DNA of 18,691 bases, taken from contig CAYWMN010000054.1 in assembly GCA_964459065.1 (NCBI GenBank), forward strand, positions 1 to 18,691, written 5' to 3'. The position numbers and the translations under genes were made by a program. Each line of letters begins with the position of its first letter. The stretch's first letter is position 1. Of the stretch, positions 1-7,299 are shown piece after piece. Source of the DNA: JAMCXS01 sp964459065. GTDB taxonomy: Bacteria > Acidobacteriota > Terriglobia > UBA7540. The notes below the pieces were generated by a model. That model was given only the letters and a program-made list of their open reading frames with translations, made no database searches and had not been told where the DNA came from.

Positions 1-135
1 CGCAACTACGCCAGCAGCCGTGCCACCGTAAACAATCACGTCCGCTGCGGCCGGGTCCGCCAGTCCAAGCGATGATCCCAGCAGCATTCCGCCGGCCCCT
101 GCCGCGGAATTCTTCAGAAAACGTCGTCGATCCAT
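1..135 (-). CDS. FAD-dependent oxidoreductase, Tat-exported (N-terminal fragment, runs off left edge)
   Basis: Only the first 45 codons are in the window. The ATG at 135 opens a twin-arginine signal (MDRRRFLKNS) with an Ala/Gly-rich hydrophobic stretch. It is followed by DVIVYGGTAAGVVA, a beta strand plus glycine-rich turn typical of the Rossmann FAD site in FAD_oxidored (PF12831-type) enzymes. The complete oxidoreductase at 9083 has the same layout (CDVLVYGATAGGVLA), so the two are probably paralogues. A strong ribosome binding site, GGAGGAGAG, lies at 144-152, about 8 bases upstream, which fixes the start. The gene lies downstream of the GH106-type hydrolase on the same strand, so a shared role in sugar processing is likely. 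The substrate cannot be told from this fragment. Confidence 0.8.
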   Translation of the reverse strand, partial: MDRRRFLKNSAAGAGGMLLGSSLGLADPAAADVIVYGGTAAGVVA

Positions 136-143
136 AGATAGAA

Positions 144-152
144 CTCTCCTCC
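144..152 (-). promoter_or_regulatory. Ribosome binding site of the left-edge oxidoreductase
   Basis: The minus strand reads GGAGGAGAG, 8 bases before the ATG at 135. It is a near-ideal Shine-Dalgarno sequence and supports that start codon. Confidence 0.6.
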
Positions 153-242
153 GTCCAAGCCACCGAGGGCGCTAGAAGCCCCAAAGACCCTGGCCCTCGG
201 CCCCCTGCCTGTACTGAGAACTCCGGTATCAATAGGCGACGC

Positions 243-266
243 GAGGGCGGCCCCAAAGCCGCCCTC
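243..266 (-). terminator. GC-rich stem-loop after the GH106-type hydrolase gene
   Basis: A perfect 9-bp stem (GAGGGCGGC / GCCGCCCTC) closes a 6-base loop and begins 24 bases after the hydrolase stop codon. No U-run follows on the minus strand, so it is not a textbook intrinsic terminator. It may stabilise the 3' end of the hydrolase mRNA or lower read-through into the downstream oxidoreductase. Confidence 0.45.
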
Positions 267-289
267 CGTCCCTCGTGCAGCAAAATGGA

Positions 290-3200
290 CTAGAGGCCCA
301 TCGGCCGCCGCACGGCAGTTCGCAGAACCACGGGACCGATCAGCCCGGACTCGATCAGCGGTGAATCCTTTTCAAAGTGCTTCCAGGTGGCAAAGGTGAT
401 CCGGCCTCCGGGAGGTTTCGGCTTCCCCTCCCGGTACCACTCGGGCAGGCTCTTGATCGGCCCACCAAAGATTCCGCCTGAATCCGAATATTCGTTCTCA
501 GGTGGCAAATGCTCGTCGCCGATCAGGCGGTTCGGCCACAGGTTGGTCACCAGAACCTCCAGATTGTTTTCCCCGGGGTGAATCGCCTCGGTCACATCCA
601 CCCGGAAAGGAGGTTTCCACAGGACCCCCAGGTTCCGGCCGTTCACCCGGACTTCCGCAAACACCTCCACGCGCCCCAGGTCCAGGTACAGACGCCTCCC
701 GGCTCCCGTCGCTCCGCTATCCACATGGAAACGGTTCGTATAAGTGGCCGTGCCGGAGAAATACCGCACCCCCTCTTCCGAATGCTGGTGCAGCGAAATC
801 AGCTCCGGCAGAGTCACCTCCGGTGGCGCTCCCAGGTGGGGAGGAAAGCTGACCCGCCACGGGCCTTTGACGTCCCGCGGCCCTTCGAGCCCCGCAATCG
901 AAAGCGTAACACTCCCACCCGTATGGTGGTGCAGCCTGTAACGGCCGTTCTGCCAGATGATGAGTTCCGGCGCCCCGTTGCCGATCAGTTCCAGCGCCGG
1001 AGGCGCTTCAGGCTTGGGCGCTCCGGCCTTCGCCAGTTGCGCGATGCGCTCCCCGCCAAGCGGCTCTGTGAACAGCTCGGGCTTATCCATCTCGCCGTGG
1101 AAATACGCTGCGCCGTCCCGCTGGAACGCCTCACCCAGGCCCGGATGAACCGTATTGCCCGATCCCTTGCCCTGCTCAACCAGCTTGCCGTTCACGTAGA
1201 GCGATGGTTCCCCTGACCGGTACACAACCGCCAGGTGGGTCCAGCCGGAAAGCCTCTGGCCCGAAGCCAGCACCGGCCGAGGCTTGCCTTTGGTCCTTTC
1301 AAAAACCAGCACGCCGTCGCGGCCCGCCGCCAATCCGCACGCCGACTGCCCCGTCCCGTAAATCTTGTTGCCCGCCGGCGGATAGATCACATAGCTATGA
1401 GCATTGAAGCCTCGCTTCAGCACGCTCGCAACGTCGCGCGGCGGCAGCGCCAGATCGTCTCCCGGATTCACCCAGACGCTGATCGTGAAATTGTTCCTCA
1501 CGCCGCGATACCGGCCGGGCTTGAGCGCCGCGAAAGGCTCTACCGCCGCAAGCGTCTTGCCGTCTTTGCTGATCGCCTTGAGACGATGCCCTTCCGCCGG
1601 CGAACGGAACACGACAAAAACCGATCCGGCCGGTCCCAGCCGCACCGGCAACCGTACGCCGCCCTCCACCAGGTCATAAACCTCGGCAAAGGTGATTTCT
1701 CCGTTTTCGGGGTTCCAGAATTCCGGCCGCTTGTTTTCCACGCGGAAGGTGCACACCAGTTCTTCCGCCTGCCGGCGGCGGTTGGCGATAAAGTAGATGT
1801 CCGCGTCGTCCGTCCGACGGTGGATAAAGTTGATCGGCGCGTCGCCCGAGCGGGAAGTAAATTCAAAGTCCGGCTTGATCTTCAGCTTGTCCAGCACGGA
1901 TGCCATGGGTTCGCCCCAGAACACCCGCCCCTGGCCAAAACGCCGTTCCGTCTTCGTCGTTCCGTCAAGGTCGCCCCAGACCTCATCCGCAATGCGCCGC
2001 AGTTCCGCATCGCTTTCCGGATAGGCCGTAAGGCCGGGCGTATGCGCAGGCTTGGGACCCACCACCACAACGCCCCCGTTCACCAGGTCGCGAATCTTCC
2101 GCGCCAGTTCCAGAGTGAGAGCCCGGTATTCCGGAAGAACCAAAACGCGATAACTCATCCCGTCAGGCAGCACAATCTTCCCGCCCTCGGCCCGCATGCG
2201 GTTCAGAATGCCTTCCGCGTTTGTCACGTCGTAGTAGGTGCCGAGCGGCGGAGTGGGGCTCAATTGGTCCGGCCAGACAGGCGTATCAACGGGAACCTGC
2301 GCTCCCTGGTAATAAACAAGGTCCGCCACCACCAGCCCCTCGCGCAGCATATGCTGGCAGCGTCGCACGTAGTTCAACCACGCGGATTCCCGCACAAACC
2401 AGGTATTGGTCCGGCTGTGCATCCATCCCCACGGCCCCATGGTCATTCCCGGCTTGGCGGTCGGGTGGGGCTGCATGGCGTAGACGTGGAAAACGAACTC
2501 ATTGAGCCCCTGCGTATACATCCAGTCCCCTTGCGCCTTCAGCGCGTACGGGTATTCCAGCCATTTCGCATACGGCGGAGCGCCCGTATAAGACTCGGCG
2601 CCCACCACCCGCTTGCCAAAAACGTGCCCGATCGAGCTGACCATCTTGATACTGGAGTGATTGCCTTGTCCCGCCCAGAACTCGCCCATGGGAACATCCA
2701 GGTGGGAGCCGGCTCCGATCTCCTCAAAAGGCCCGCCGCTGTAAGGCTCCGAATACGCTATCATCCCGTGCTCGTGACATAGGTCAACGTAGTGGCCATA
2801 GTAGTAGTCATCCATCAGGTCGGCGTCCGTCCGGCGGATATCCCACAGGAAGCGGTCAGAAACATCGCCGCTCGCCACCACGCGGCCCGTCAGCGCCGGC
2901 AGATACTTCCGCAGGTCGTAGCCGCGCCGCCGGTTGAACTCCTCCGGATAATGTTTGGTCCAGGTCTGCATTCCCACTTCGTAACTGTCAATCACGGCTC
3001 CCACCTTGCCCGTTTCCGCCAGCAAATGAATGGTGGGGAACAGCGCGCCGAAAAAGTGGTTGAAATGGTAATCGTAGGCTTCCCGGCTGAACTTATCACA
3101 CTCAAAGCCCAAGCCGCCGTCAGGCGCAGGATGGTTCTTGCGACCAGTGGTTGTCTGTCCCATTCGGAGGATTGTCCAGTGGCCGGCGGGCGCCTGCCAA

Positions 3201-4336
3201 CGCAAACGTCCGGCGCTGTCCATGTGCTCACTGATGTCCACCACCGTCGCCGGATCAATCACGGAGCCTTTCGGAACCTCGCCGGTCGGGCCGAATGGCT
3301 TGTCGCCCGATCGGTGAAGGAAGTTCGCTTTCAAAGGCCAGTCGGAAATGCATGCCGCGCCGGAAATGCTGAGTTCAGTAATGGAACAGGCGTCCGGCGA
3401 AACAAGACGGAAATATTTTGCGCGCGTGAATGGGAAATTGGCAATTTCAGGAACTTCCAGGGTGCTCCAATAGCGCGAGGGAATCGATTCACCAACTTTC
3501 CGGAACTGAACGCCGTCGTCCGACGCCTCGATGGCAAGGGCCGGCGGATGGGAAGGCCCGGCATGAGAAGGCCGCGCAACATAAACCCTCATCGACCGCG
3601 CCCCGTAAGGCTCTTCAAACTCCAACTGAAGATATGCGGGCTCGCCCTCGGCCGCCGGACGGATTTCGATTCCCTTCGATAGATCATTGTCCATCAGCAG
3701 GCTTGCGTCTGCCTCCCCGCTCAAGGTGCTGACTCGACGAAGAAGATCCTTCAGCGGCTGTTCTTCGCCTTCCAGCGACGGGAACGCCACCACCACAGCA
3801 TCCTCATAGTAGTTGTGCTTCTTGAACGGTTCCGGCAGAACAACATCAATCTCCCTGCCGCCGCTCACAAAGGTTTCGCTCCAGGTCAGCTGCTTCATCG
3901 AATACTCGGGCGTAATCCATGGCCCACCGCTTGAAGACCACCCCGGACAGTTCATCATGTCAAATTCCAAGCCCAGACGCTGGGCCTCTTTCGCGGCATG
4001 CTCAAGCAGGTGAAGGTGCTCAGGGCTTGAGTAATCGACGGGGCCTTTGGGAATGCCCGTGCCCACCTGGAAAATCTGGAATCCTCCCACGCCCGCCCGG
4101 TGCATCGCCTCGAGATCCAGCGTGATGCCCTCTCGGGTAATATTCCCGTTCATCCAATGCCACCAGGTTTTCGGCCGCGCTTCCACCGACGGGCGGATGA
4201 AAGCTTCGTCAAAAGCGCGATCACTTGCACCCAGGCTGACTCTGGGCCATTCACTCACCAGCGTCAGCGCACCGGCAGCTGCAGCGCCTTGCAAAAACGT
4301 TCGTCGTTTCAATGGATGCCTCCGATCGGGCGCCAT
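290..4336 (-). CDS. GH106-type glycoside hydrolase (alpha-L-rhamnosidase-like) with LamG-like domain, Tat-exported
   Basis: This 1348-residue enzyme is predicted to cleave terminal alpha-L-rhamnose or a related sugar from glycans outside the cytoplasm. The ATG at 4336 is chosen because it directly opens a Tat signal (KRRTFLQGAAAAG, residues 10-22). The frame stays open to a TTG/GTG-type codon at 4528, but that extension has no signal character. Residues 50-150 carry segments typical of GH106 (PKTWWHWMNGN, GVGGFQIFQVG, FDMMNCPGWSSSGGPW). A discoidin-like insert lies near 220-330 and the barrel continues to about 760. Acidic residues in SYE (453), YSEP (529), MGEFW (552) and GAESYT (581) are candidate active-site residues. 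Residues 945-1105 look like a LamG/concanavalin-type domain (SVWVNPGD, GWTHLAVVY, LYVNGKLV), and 1155-1348 form a GH2-like sugar-binding beta sandwich (RVNGRNLGVLWKPPFRVDVT). The family call is firm; exact substrate specificity is inference. Confidence 0.88.
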   Translation of the reverse strand: MAPDRRHPLKRRTFLQGAAAAGALTLVSEWPRVSLGASDRAFDEAFIRPSVEARPKTWWHWMNGNITREGITLDLEAMHRAGVGGFQIFQVGTGIPKGPVDYSSPEHLHLLEHAAKEAQRLGLEFDMMNCPGWSSSGGPWITPEYSMKQLTWSETFVSGGREIDVVLPEPFKKHNYYEDAVVVAFPSLEGEEQPLKDLLRRVSTLSGEADASLLMDNDLSKGIEIRPAAEGEPAYLQLEFEEPYGARSMRVYVARPSHAGPSHPPALAIEASDDGVQFRKVGESIPSRYWSTLEVPEIANFPFTRAKYFRLVSPDACSITELSISGAACISDWPLKANFLHRSGDKPFGPTGEVPKGSVIDPATVVDISEHMDSAGRLRWQAPAGHWTILRMGQTTTGRKNHPAPDGGLGFECDKFSREAYDYHFNHFFGALFPTIHLLAETGKVGAVIDSYEVGMQTWTKHYPEEFNRRRGYDLRKYLPALTGRVVASGDVSDRFLWDIRRTDADLMDDYYYGHYVDLCHEHGMIAYSEPYSGGPFEEIGAGSHLDVPMGEFWAGQGNHSSIKMVSSIGHVFGKRVVGAESYTGAPPYAKWLEYPYALKAQGDWMYTQGLNEFVFHVYAMQPHPTAKPGMTMGPWGWMHSRTNTWFVRESAWLNYVRRCQHMLREGLVVADLVYYQGAQVPVDTPVWPDQLSPTPPLGTYYDVTNAEGILNRMRAEGGKIVLPDGMSYRVLVLPEYRALTLELARKIRDLVNGGVVVVGPKPAHTPGLTAYPESDAELRRIADEVWGDLDGTTKTERRFGQGRVFWGEPMASVLDKLKIKPDFEFTSRSGDAPINFIHRRTDDADIYFIANRRRQAEELVCTFRVENKRPEFWNPENGEITFAEVYDLVEGGVRLPVRLGPAGSVFVVFRSPAEGHRLKAISKDGKTLAAVEPFAALKPGRYRGVRNNFTISVWVNPGDDLALPPRDVASVLKRGFNAHSYVIYPPAGNKIYGTGQSACGLAAGRDGVLVFERTKGKPRPVLASGQRLSGWTHLAVVYRSGEPSLYVNGKLVEQGKGSGNTVHPGLGEAFQRDGAAYFHGEMDKPELFTEPLGGERIAQLAKAGAPKPEAPPALELIGNGAPELIIWQNGRYRLHHHTGGSVTLSIAGLEGPRDVKGPWRVSFPPHLGAPPEVTLPELISLHQHSEEGVRYFSGTATYTNRFHVDSGATGAGRRLYLDLGRVEVFAEVRVNGRNLGVLWKPPFRVDVTEAIHPGENNLEVLVTNLWPNRLIGDEHLPPENEYSDSGGIFGGPIKSLPEWYREGKPKPPGGRITFATWKHFEKDSPLIESGLIGPVVLRTAVRRPMGL

Positions 4337-4512
4337 CGCGGGCGCCCCATCTAGAATTTCAATTTCAAAATGGATTCCCCGCGCGCCTCGCCCCTTCGGG
4401 CCGAAACGCCGCGGATCGAACTGCTCTTGGCTGGAATTTTCAACCGAGAAGCGACCACTTGGCAGGAAACATGGGCGCGCCGGTCCATGGTCCCGCTCGG
4501 TGAAAATCCGGT

Positions 4513-4528
4513 GTGCTCCCGGGAGCAC
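4513..4528. promoter_or_regulatory. Perfect 16-bp palindrome, operator candidate
   Basis: GTGCTCCCGGGAGCAC is its own reverse complement over all 16 bases. It lies about 180 bases upstream of the hydrolase start, in the divergent control region. Symmetry of this length fits binding by a dimeric repressor such as a LacI- or GntR-type protein, but no regulator gene is in the window. GC-rich palindromes also arise by chance. Confidence 0.35.
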
Positions 4529-4720
4529 GCCCTTCCCATTGCCAGGCTGCCGGCTCTCGCGCGCAACCCTTCAGCTTTGCGCGAAGCCGCCGCTTCAGCC
4601 CTCGTCCCGAGAATTATTCTGATACCCACAGCGAAATCGGAATTTCCCTCTCTAATTTGGACCGGCCATAACATACACCCGACCGCCCCTGATTGCAATT
4701 GGCCGCCAGTGCGATCCAGC

Positions 4721-4749
4721 TTGACAGCTTCGCCCTGCCCGATTACCGT
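4721..4749 (+). promoter_or_regulatory. Sigma70-like promoter for the membrane protein gene
   Basis: A perfect TTGACA (4721-4726) is followed after 17 bases by TACCGT (4744-4749), a weak -10 with 3 of 6 matches. Transcription would start near 4756, giving a leader of about 115 bases that contains the inverted repeat at 4762-4794. Confidence 0.4.
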
Positions 4750-4761
4750 GAGACTGCTTGG

Positions 4762-4794
4762 GATTGAGAACTTTTTCAACAAGCGTTCTCAATC
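4762..4794 (+). repeat. Perfect 10-bp inverted repeat with 13-base loop
   Basis: GATTGAGAAC (4762-4771) and GTTCTCAATC (4785-4794) are perfect reverse complements around a 13-base AT-rich loop. If the promoter at 4721 is used, this is a stem-loop almost at the 5' end of the mRNA, where it could protect the transcript. As DNA it could be an operator. It is AT-richer than its surroundings. Confidence 0.5.
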
Positions 4795-4872
4795 GGGAAT
4801 TTCATGCAAGGAGTCCTAGGGGCGTCGCGTTTCAGGCCGAGTTCCGGTTCCTGAGCGCCTGACGCCAAAACT

Positions 4873-5955
4873 GTGATGCCACCACTTTCCGCCGTCGATG
4901 CCATCTCTCCGGCGTTCCAGCACGCCAAACGGCAGCTCTTCCGGCCTTTTCGCCTGGGCTTCTGGGCGCGTCTGGCGCTGGTGGCGGCCGCGACGGGTGA
5001 ATTCTACAGCTGCAGCGGAGGAAGCGGTTTCCGCTATGCGGCGCCTTCCGGCGGCGGTCCGGAAAAACACCCGATCCTGACCTTCGCCGGCACCGGTCTG
5101 GGAAACCTGCCCCTCGGGCACTATCTTCCCTTGATCGTGCTGGGCGCACTGCTGGGGGTGGCCGGAATGATCTTTTGGCTCTACGTCTCCAGCGTCTTCC
5201 GCTTTATCCTTTTTGATACCGTCCTCACCAACCGCTTAAAGCTTAAAGAGGCGTGGCGTCGTTGGAGGCTACAGGGAATCCGATTTTTCTGGTGGCGCAT
5301 CCTGTTCGGGCTTGCAGTGGGATCGGCAATCGGGATGCTGGTAGGGGCGGCGATGCTGGCGGCGTTTTCGAGCGGCGCATTTCAAGACCCGAGGGGGCAC
5401 ATCGCTCTGCTGGTCATGGGCGGTCTTGGCTGTTTTCTAGCCTTGGCGATCCTGCTGGTTTCCGCCGCGCTTGTGGCGTTGTTCGCCAAAGATTTCCTGG
5501 TGCCCGTCATGGCGCTTGAGGATGTGGGCGTGATCGCCGGGTGGCGGCGCGTCATCGGCATTCTGCGCATCGAGAAGCCCGCTTACGCCGGCTACGTCCT
5601 GATGAAGATTATCCTGGCAGTCGGGTGCGCCATCCTGTTCGGAATCCTTACGCTCGTGGCGCTGATCGTGCTGCTGGTTCCGCTCTCGATGGTGGGCTAC
5701 GGCGCCTACGCGTCGGTAAGAACCGCGGGGCTTCTCCTGAATCCCCTAACGATCGGGCTGGTCGTAATTGCGGGCGGGGTGGTGCTGGCGTTGGCAGTTT
5801 ACGTTGCAGCCTTTATTTCAGCGCCGGCCATGGTGTTTTTTCAGGCGTACGTAATTCACTTTCTCGGCTCGCGTTACCCCATCCTTGCGGAGCGGCTTCC
5901 CCAGCCTTCCCCTCCGCCGATTCCCTCCGCCGCCGGACCGTCCCCGGCGGGCTAG
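4873..5955 (+). CDS. Multi-pass integral membrane protein of unknown function
   Basis: This 360-residue protein has about five to six strongly hydrophobic segments: roughly residues 28-45, 78-115, 135-165, 172-205, 233-275 and 285-330. The C-terminal tail is Pro/Ser-rich (PQPSPPPIPSAAGPSPAG). An in-frame stop at 4852 limits the start to GTG 4873 or ATG 4876, and neither has a clear Shine-Dalgarno sequence. The general look, with amphipathic RLKLKEAWRRWR-type loops between long hydrophobic hairpins, recalls the membrane domains grouped as DUF7544 or the membrane domain of glycerophosphodiester phosphodiesterase. No catalytic motif is visible, so I assign no function. The gene converges with pyrE and shares four bases with it. 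Confidence 0.72.
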   Translation: MMPPLSAVDAISPAFQHAKRQLFRPFRLGFWARLALVAAATGEFYSCSGGSGFRYAAPSGGGPEKHPILTFAGTGLGNLPLGHYLPLIVLGALLGVAGMIFWLYVSSVFRFILFDTVLTNRLKLKEAWRRWRLQGIRFFWWRILFGLAVGSAIGMLVGAAMLAAFSSGAFQDPRGHIALLVMGGLGCFLALAILLVSAALVALFAKDFLVPVMALEDVGVIAGWRRVIGILRIEKPAYAGYVLMKIILAVGCAILFGILTLVALIVLLVPLSMVGYGAYASVRTAGLLLNPLTIGLVVIAGGVVLALAVYVAAFISAPAMVFFQAYVIHFLGSRYPILAERLPQPSPPPIPSAAGPSPAG

Positions 5956-6548
5956 GATTTGGAAACAACGCTTGAGGCTCCCGGGCGGCTTCCCGGCTTC
6001 ACCGCCGGAGTTCCCGCCTTGCAGAGAGGGCAATTGTCGGGTTCGTAAGTTTCCACGTTCAGAGTGACCAGCGAAGCCCGGGGCACGCGCAAATCCACTT
6101 TACCGCCGCTGCGGTCAATCAGCGACCCCACCCCGACCACTTTCCCGCCGGCACCCTCGACGCACTCCATCGTCTCGCGCGTGGATTTACCCGTAGTAAT
6201 GACGTCCTCGACCACGATCGCCGGTTCGTCGCGTTCCAGGTGAAATCCCCGCCGGAGCGTCATCGCGCCGTTCTGCCGCTCAGTAAAAAGCGCCCGCACC
6301 CCCAGCGCCCGGCCCACTTCATGGGCAACAATCACGCCGCCCAGCGCCGGTGCCACCACGACCGAGGCGCCCAGTTGCCCCAGCTTTGCCGCCAGTTCAA
6401 CGCACAATTCCTCAGCAATGCGGGGATGTTGCAACACCAGCGCGCACTGGATGTAGCGGTCGCTGTGCAGGCCTGAAGAAAGAATAAAATGGCCTTCTTT
6501 TAAAGCCTGGTGCTCCCGAAAAATACTGAGAATATCTTTTTCAGTCAT
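5952..6548 (-). CDS. pyrE: Orotate phosphoribosyltransferase
   Basis: The enzyme converts orotate and PRPP to orotidine 5'-phosphate in cytosolic de novo pyrimidine synthesis. The 198-residue product has the expected N-terminus (GHFILSSGLHSDRYIQ, residues 19-34), the FTERQNGAMTLRRGF catalytic-loop region (88-102) and the PRPP-binding motif IVVEDVITTGKST (111-123). The C-terminus carries CPLCKAGTPAVKPGSR, an ending seen in many bacterial homologues. The ATG at 6548 has an AGAGG ribosome binding site (6556-6560) at good spacing. The gene is 144 bases downstream of an unknown gene on the same strand, with promoter-like boxes between them, so it may have its own promoter. Its stop TAG lies in the CTAG that also contains the stop of the convergent membrane protein gene. 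Confidence 0.96.
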   Translation of the reverse strand: MTEKDILSIFREHQALKEGHFILSSGLHSDRYIQCALVLQHPRIAEELCVELAAKLGQLGASVVVAPALGGVIVAHEVGRALGVRALFTERQNGAMTLRRGFHLERDEPAIVVEDVITTGKSTRETMECVEGAGGKVVGVGSLIDRSGGKVDLRVPRASLVTLNVETYEPDNCPLCKAGTPAVKPGSRPGASSVVSKS

Positions 6549-6629
6549 CGATCATCCTCTTCAAACATGGGTCTCGAGCGGGGCGCGAACAGCGTAATTT
6601 TAGCCGTTGGCTTCAGCAGCCCCTGCAGG

Positions 6630-6658
6630 ATTTTAAGCCGGACTGGCCAAAAACAATC
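6630..6658 (-). promoter_or_regulatory. Possible promoter of pyrE
   Basis: On the minus strand a TAAAAT box (6630-6635) lies 15 bases after TTGTTT (6651-6656), or 17 bases after a poorer GATTGT (6653-6658). A second TAAAAT occurs closer to the gene. The spacing is not ideal, so this is only a candidate. Confidence 0.3.
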
Positions 6659-6692
6659 ACTAAAACCGACCGTGGCTGCGTCCCCGCGCTGC

Positions 6693-7250
6693 TTAGCGGT
6701 GCGACCGACCGTTGCCGTTGGCAAACAGCTTTTGGAATTCCGGTGATCGCTTGCGCATCTCCAACCAGTCGAAAAAGAGGTCGGGGACCTCCAGCCAGAC
6801 TCTCAGCCACACCGCAATTTCCTGCTTTTCCTGGCGCTTATGCGAGCCCAGCCGAGAGTTCTGAGACAGGCTCTCCACACGCCGCCGGGCCGCCGCCACA
6901 AAGTCCCGCACGGCGCAGGTGCCGATTCGGTCTGAAGCCTCGCGGTATTCCCGATAGATCGCATCCAGGCGCTCCAGCGAGTCAAAGGCAACGTCAAAGT
7001 TCCGAAACTTCCCCAGCCCTTCCAGGCGCCGTGCATAGCGGCTTTCGCGCGCGTCGCCGTCCGGATGGTTGGCAAAGTCCACGCGCGTTCCCGCGCGCCG
7101 CAGCACGTTGGCGATATAAGAACAGGACGTCTTATGGTGGTTGCTGGAACGCCGCTGAAGTTCCGTTTCGATTGCGCGGAGGTCACGAACCCCGGCATGA
7201 TTGAGCTTTCTTGTTTGACGATATTGCAGGATAAATTCTTCGTTGTTCGT
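6693..7250 (-). CDS. Conserved-looking helical protein of unknown function, start codon unusual
   Basis: The frame from about 7250 to the TAA at 6693 has strong G/C preference at third positions, unlike overlapping frames, so I regard it as coding. The product (about 185 residues) is charged and probably mostly helical, with no signal peptide or membrane segment. Recognisable stretches are HHKTSCSYIANVLRRAG near the N-terminus and KRQEKQEIAVWLRVWLEVPD followed by LFFDWLE near the C-terminus. I do not recognise a family. The start is a puzzle: a strong AGGAGG-containing site lies at 7251-7262, but the only in-frame codon just after it is ACG (7250). There is no in-frame ATG, GTG or TTG between TTG codons inside mltG (7406, 7418) and a GTG well within the protein. 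A rare start, a start inside mltG or a sequence error are all possible. The gene follows mltG on the same strand. Confidence 0.6.
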   Translation of the reverse strand, partial: TNNEEFILQYRQTRKLNHAGVRDLRAIETELQRRSSNHHKTSCSYIANVLRRAGTRVDFANHPDGDARESRYARRLEGLGKFRNFDVAFDSLERLDAIYREYREASDRIGTCAVRDFVAAARRRVESLSQNSRLGSHKRQEKQEIAVWLRVWLEVPDLFFDWLEMRKRSPEFQKLFANGNGRSHR

Positions 7251-7299
7251 GTCTCCTCCTCTCCGGGGGAATTCCTTCGCATCCGCCCCCGTCCGCAGG

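Larger units (their letters stand above)
4337..4872. other. Divergent intergenic region between the hydrolase and the membrane protein genes
   Basis: No gene is supported in these 536 bases. Open frames that cross the region lack ribosome binding sites and resemble no family. It holds a perfect 16-bp palindrome (4513-4528), a sigma70-like promoter on the plus strand (4721-4749) and a perfect 10-bp inverted repeat (4762-4794), so it is best read as a regulatory region serving both divergent genes. Confidence 0.6.

Noticed and set aside
1235..2782. Long plus-strand open frame opposite the GH106-type gene
   Set aside because: It is antisense to a clear coding gene, its product is rich in Arg/His/Pro with no family resemblance, and it reflects high GC on the opposite strand.
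4337..4528. 64-codon N-terminal extension of the GH106-type protein
   Set aside because: The extension has no signal character, would bury the Tat motif internally and crosses the palindrome; ATG 4336 fits better.
6803..7282. Alternative minus-strand frame starting at ATG 7282 beside the unknown gene
   Set aside because: It has an ordinary ATG, but the other frame has much better third-position GC and more protein-like composition.
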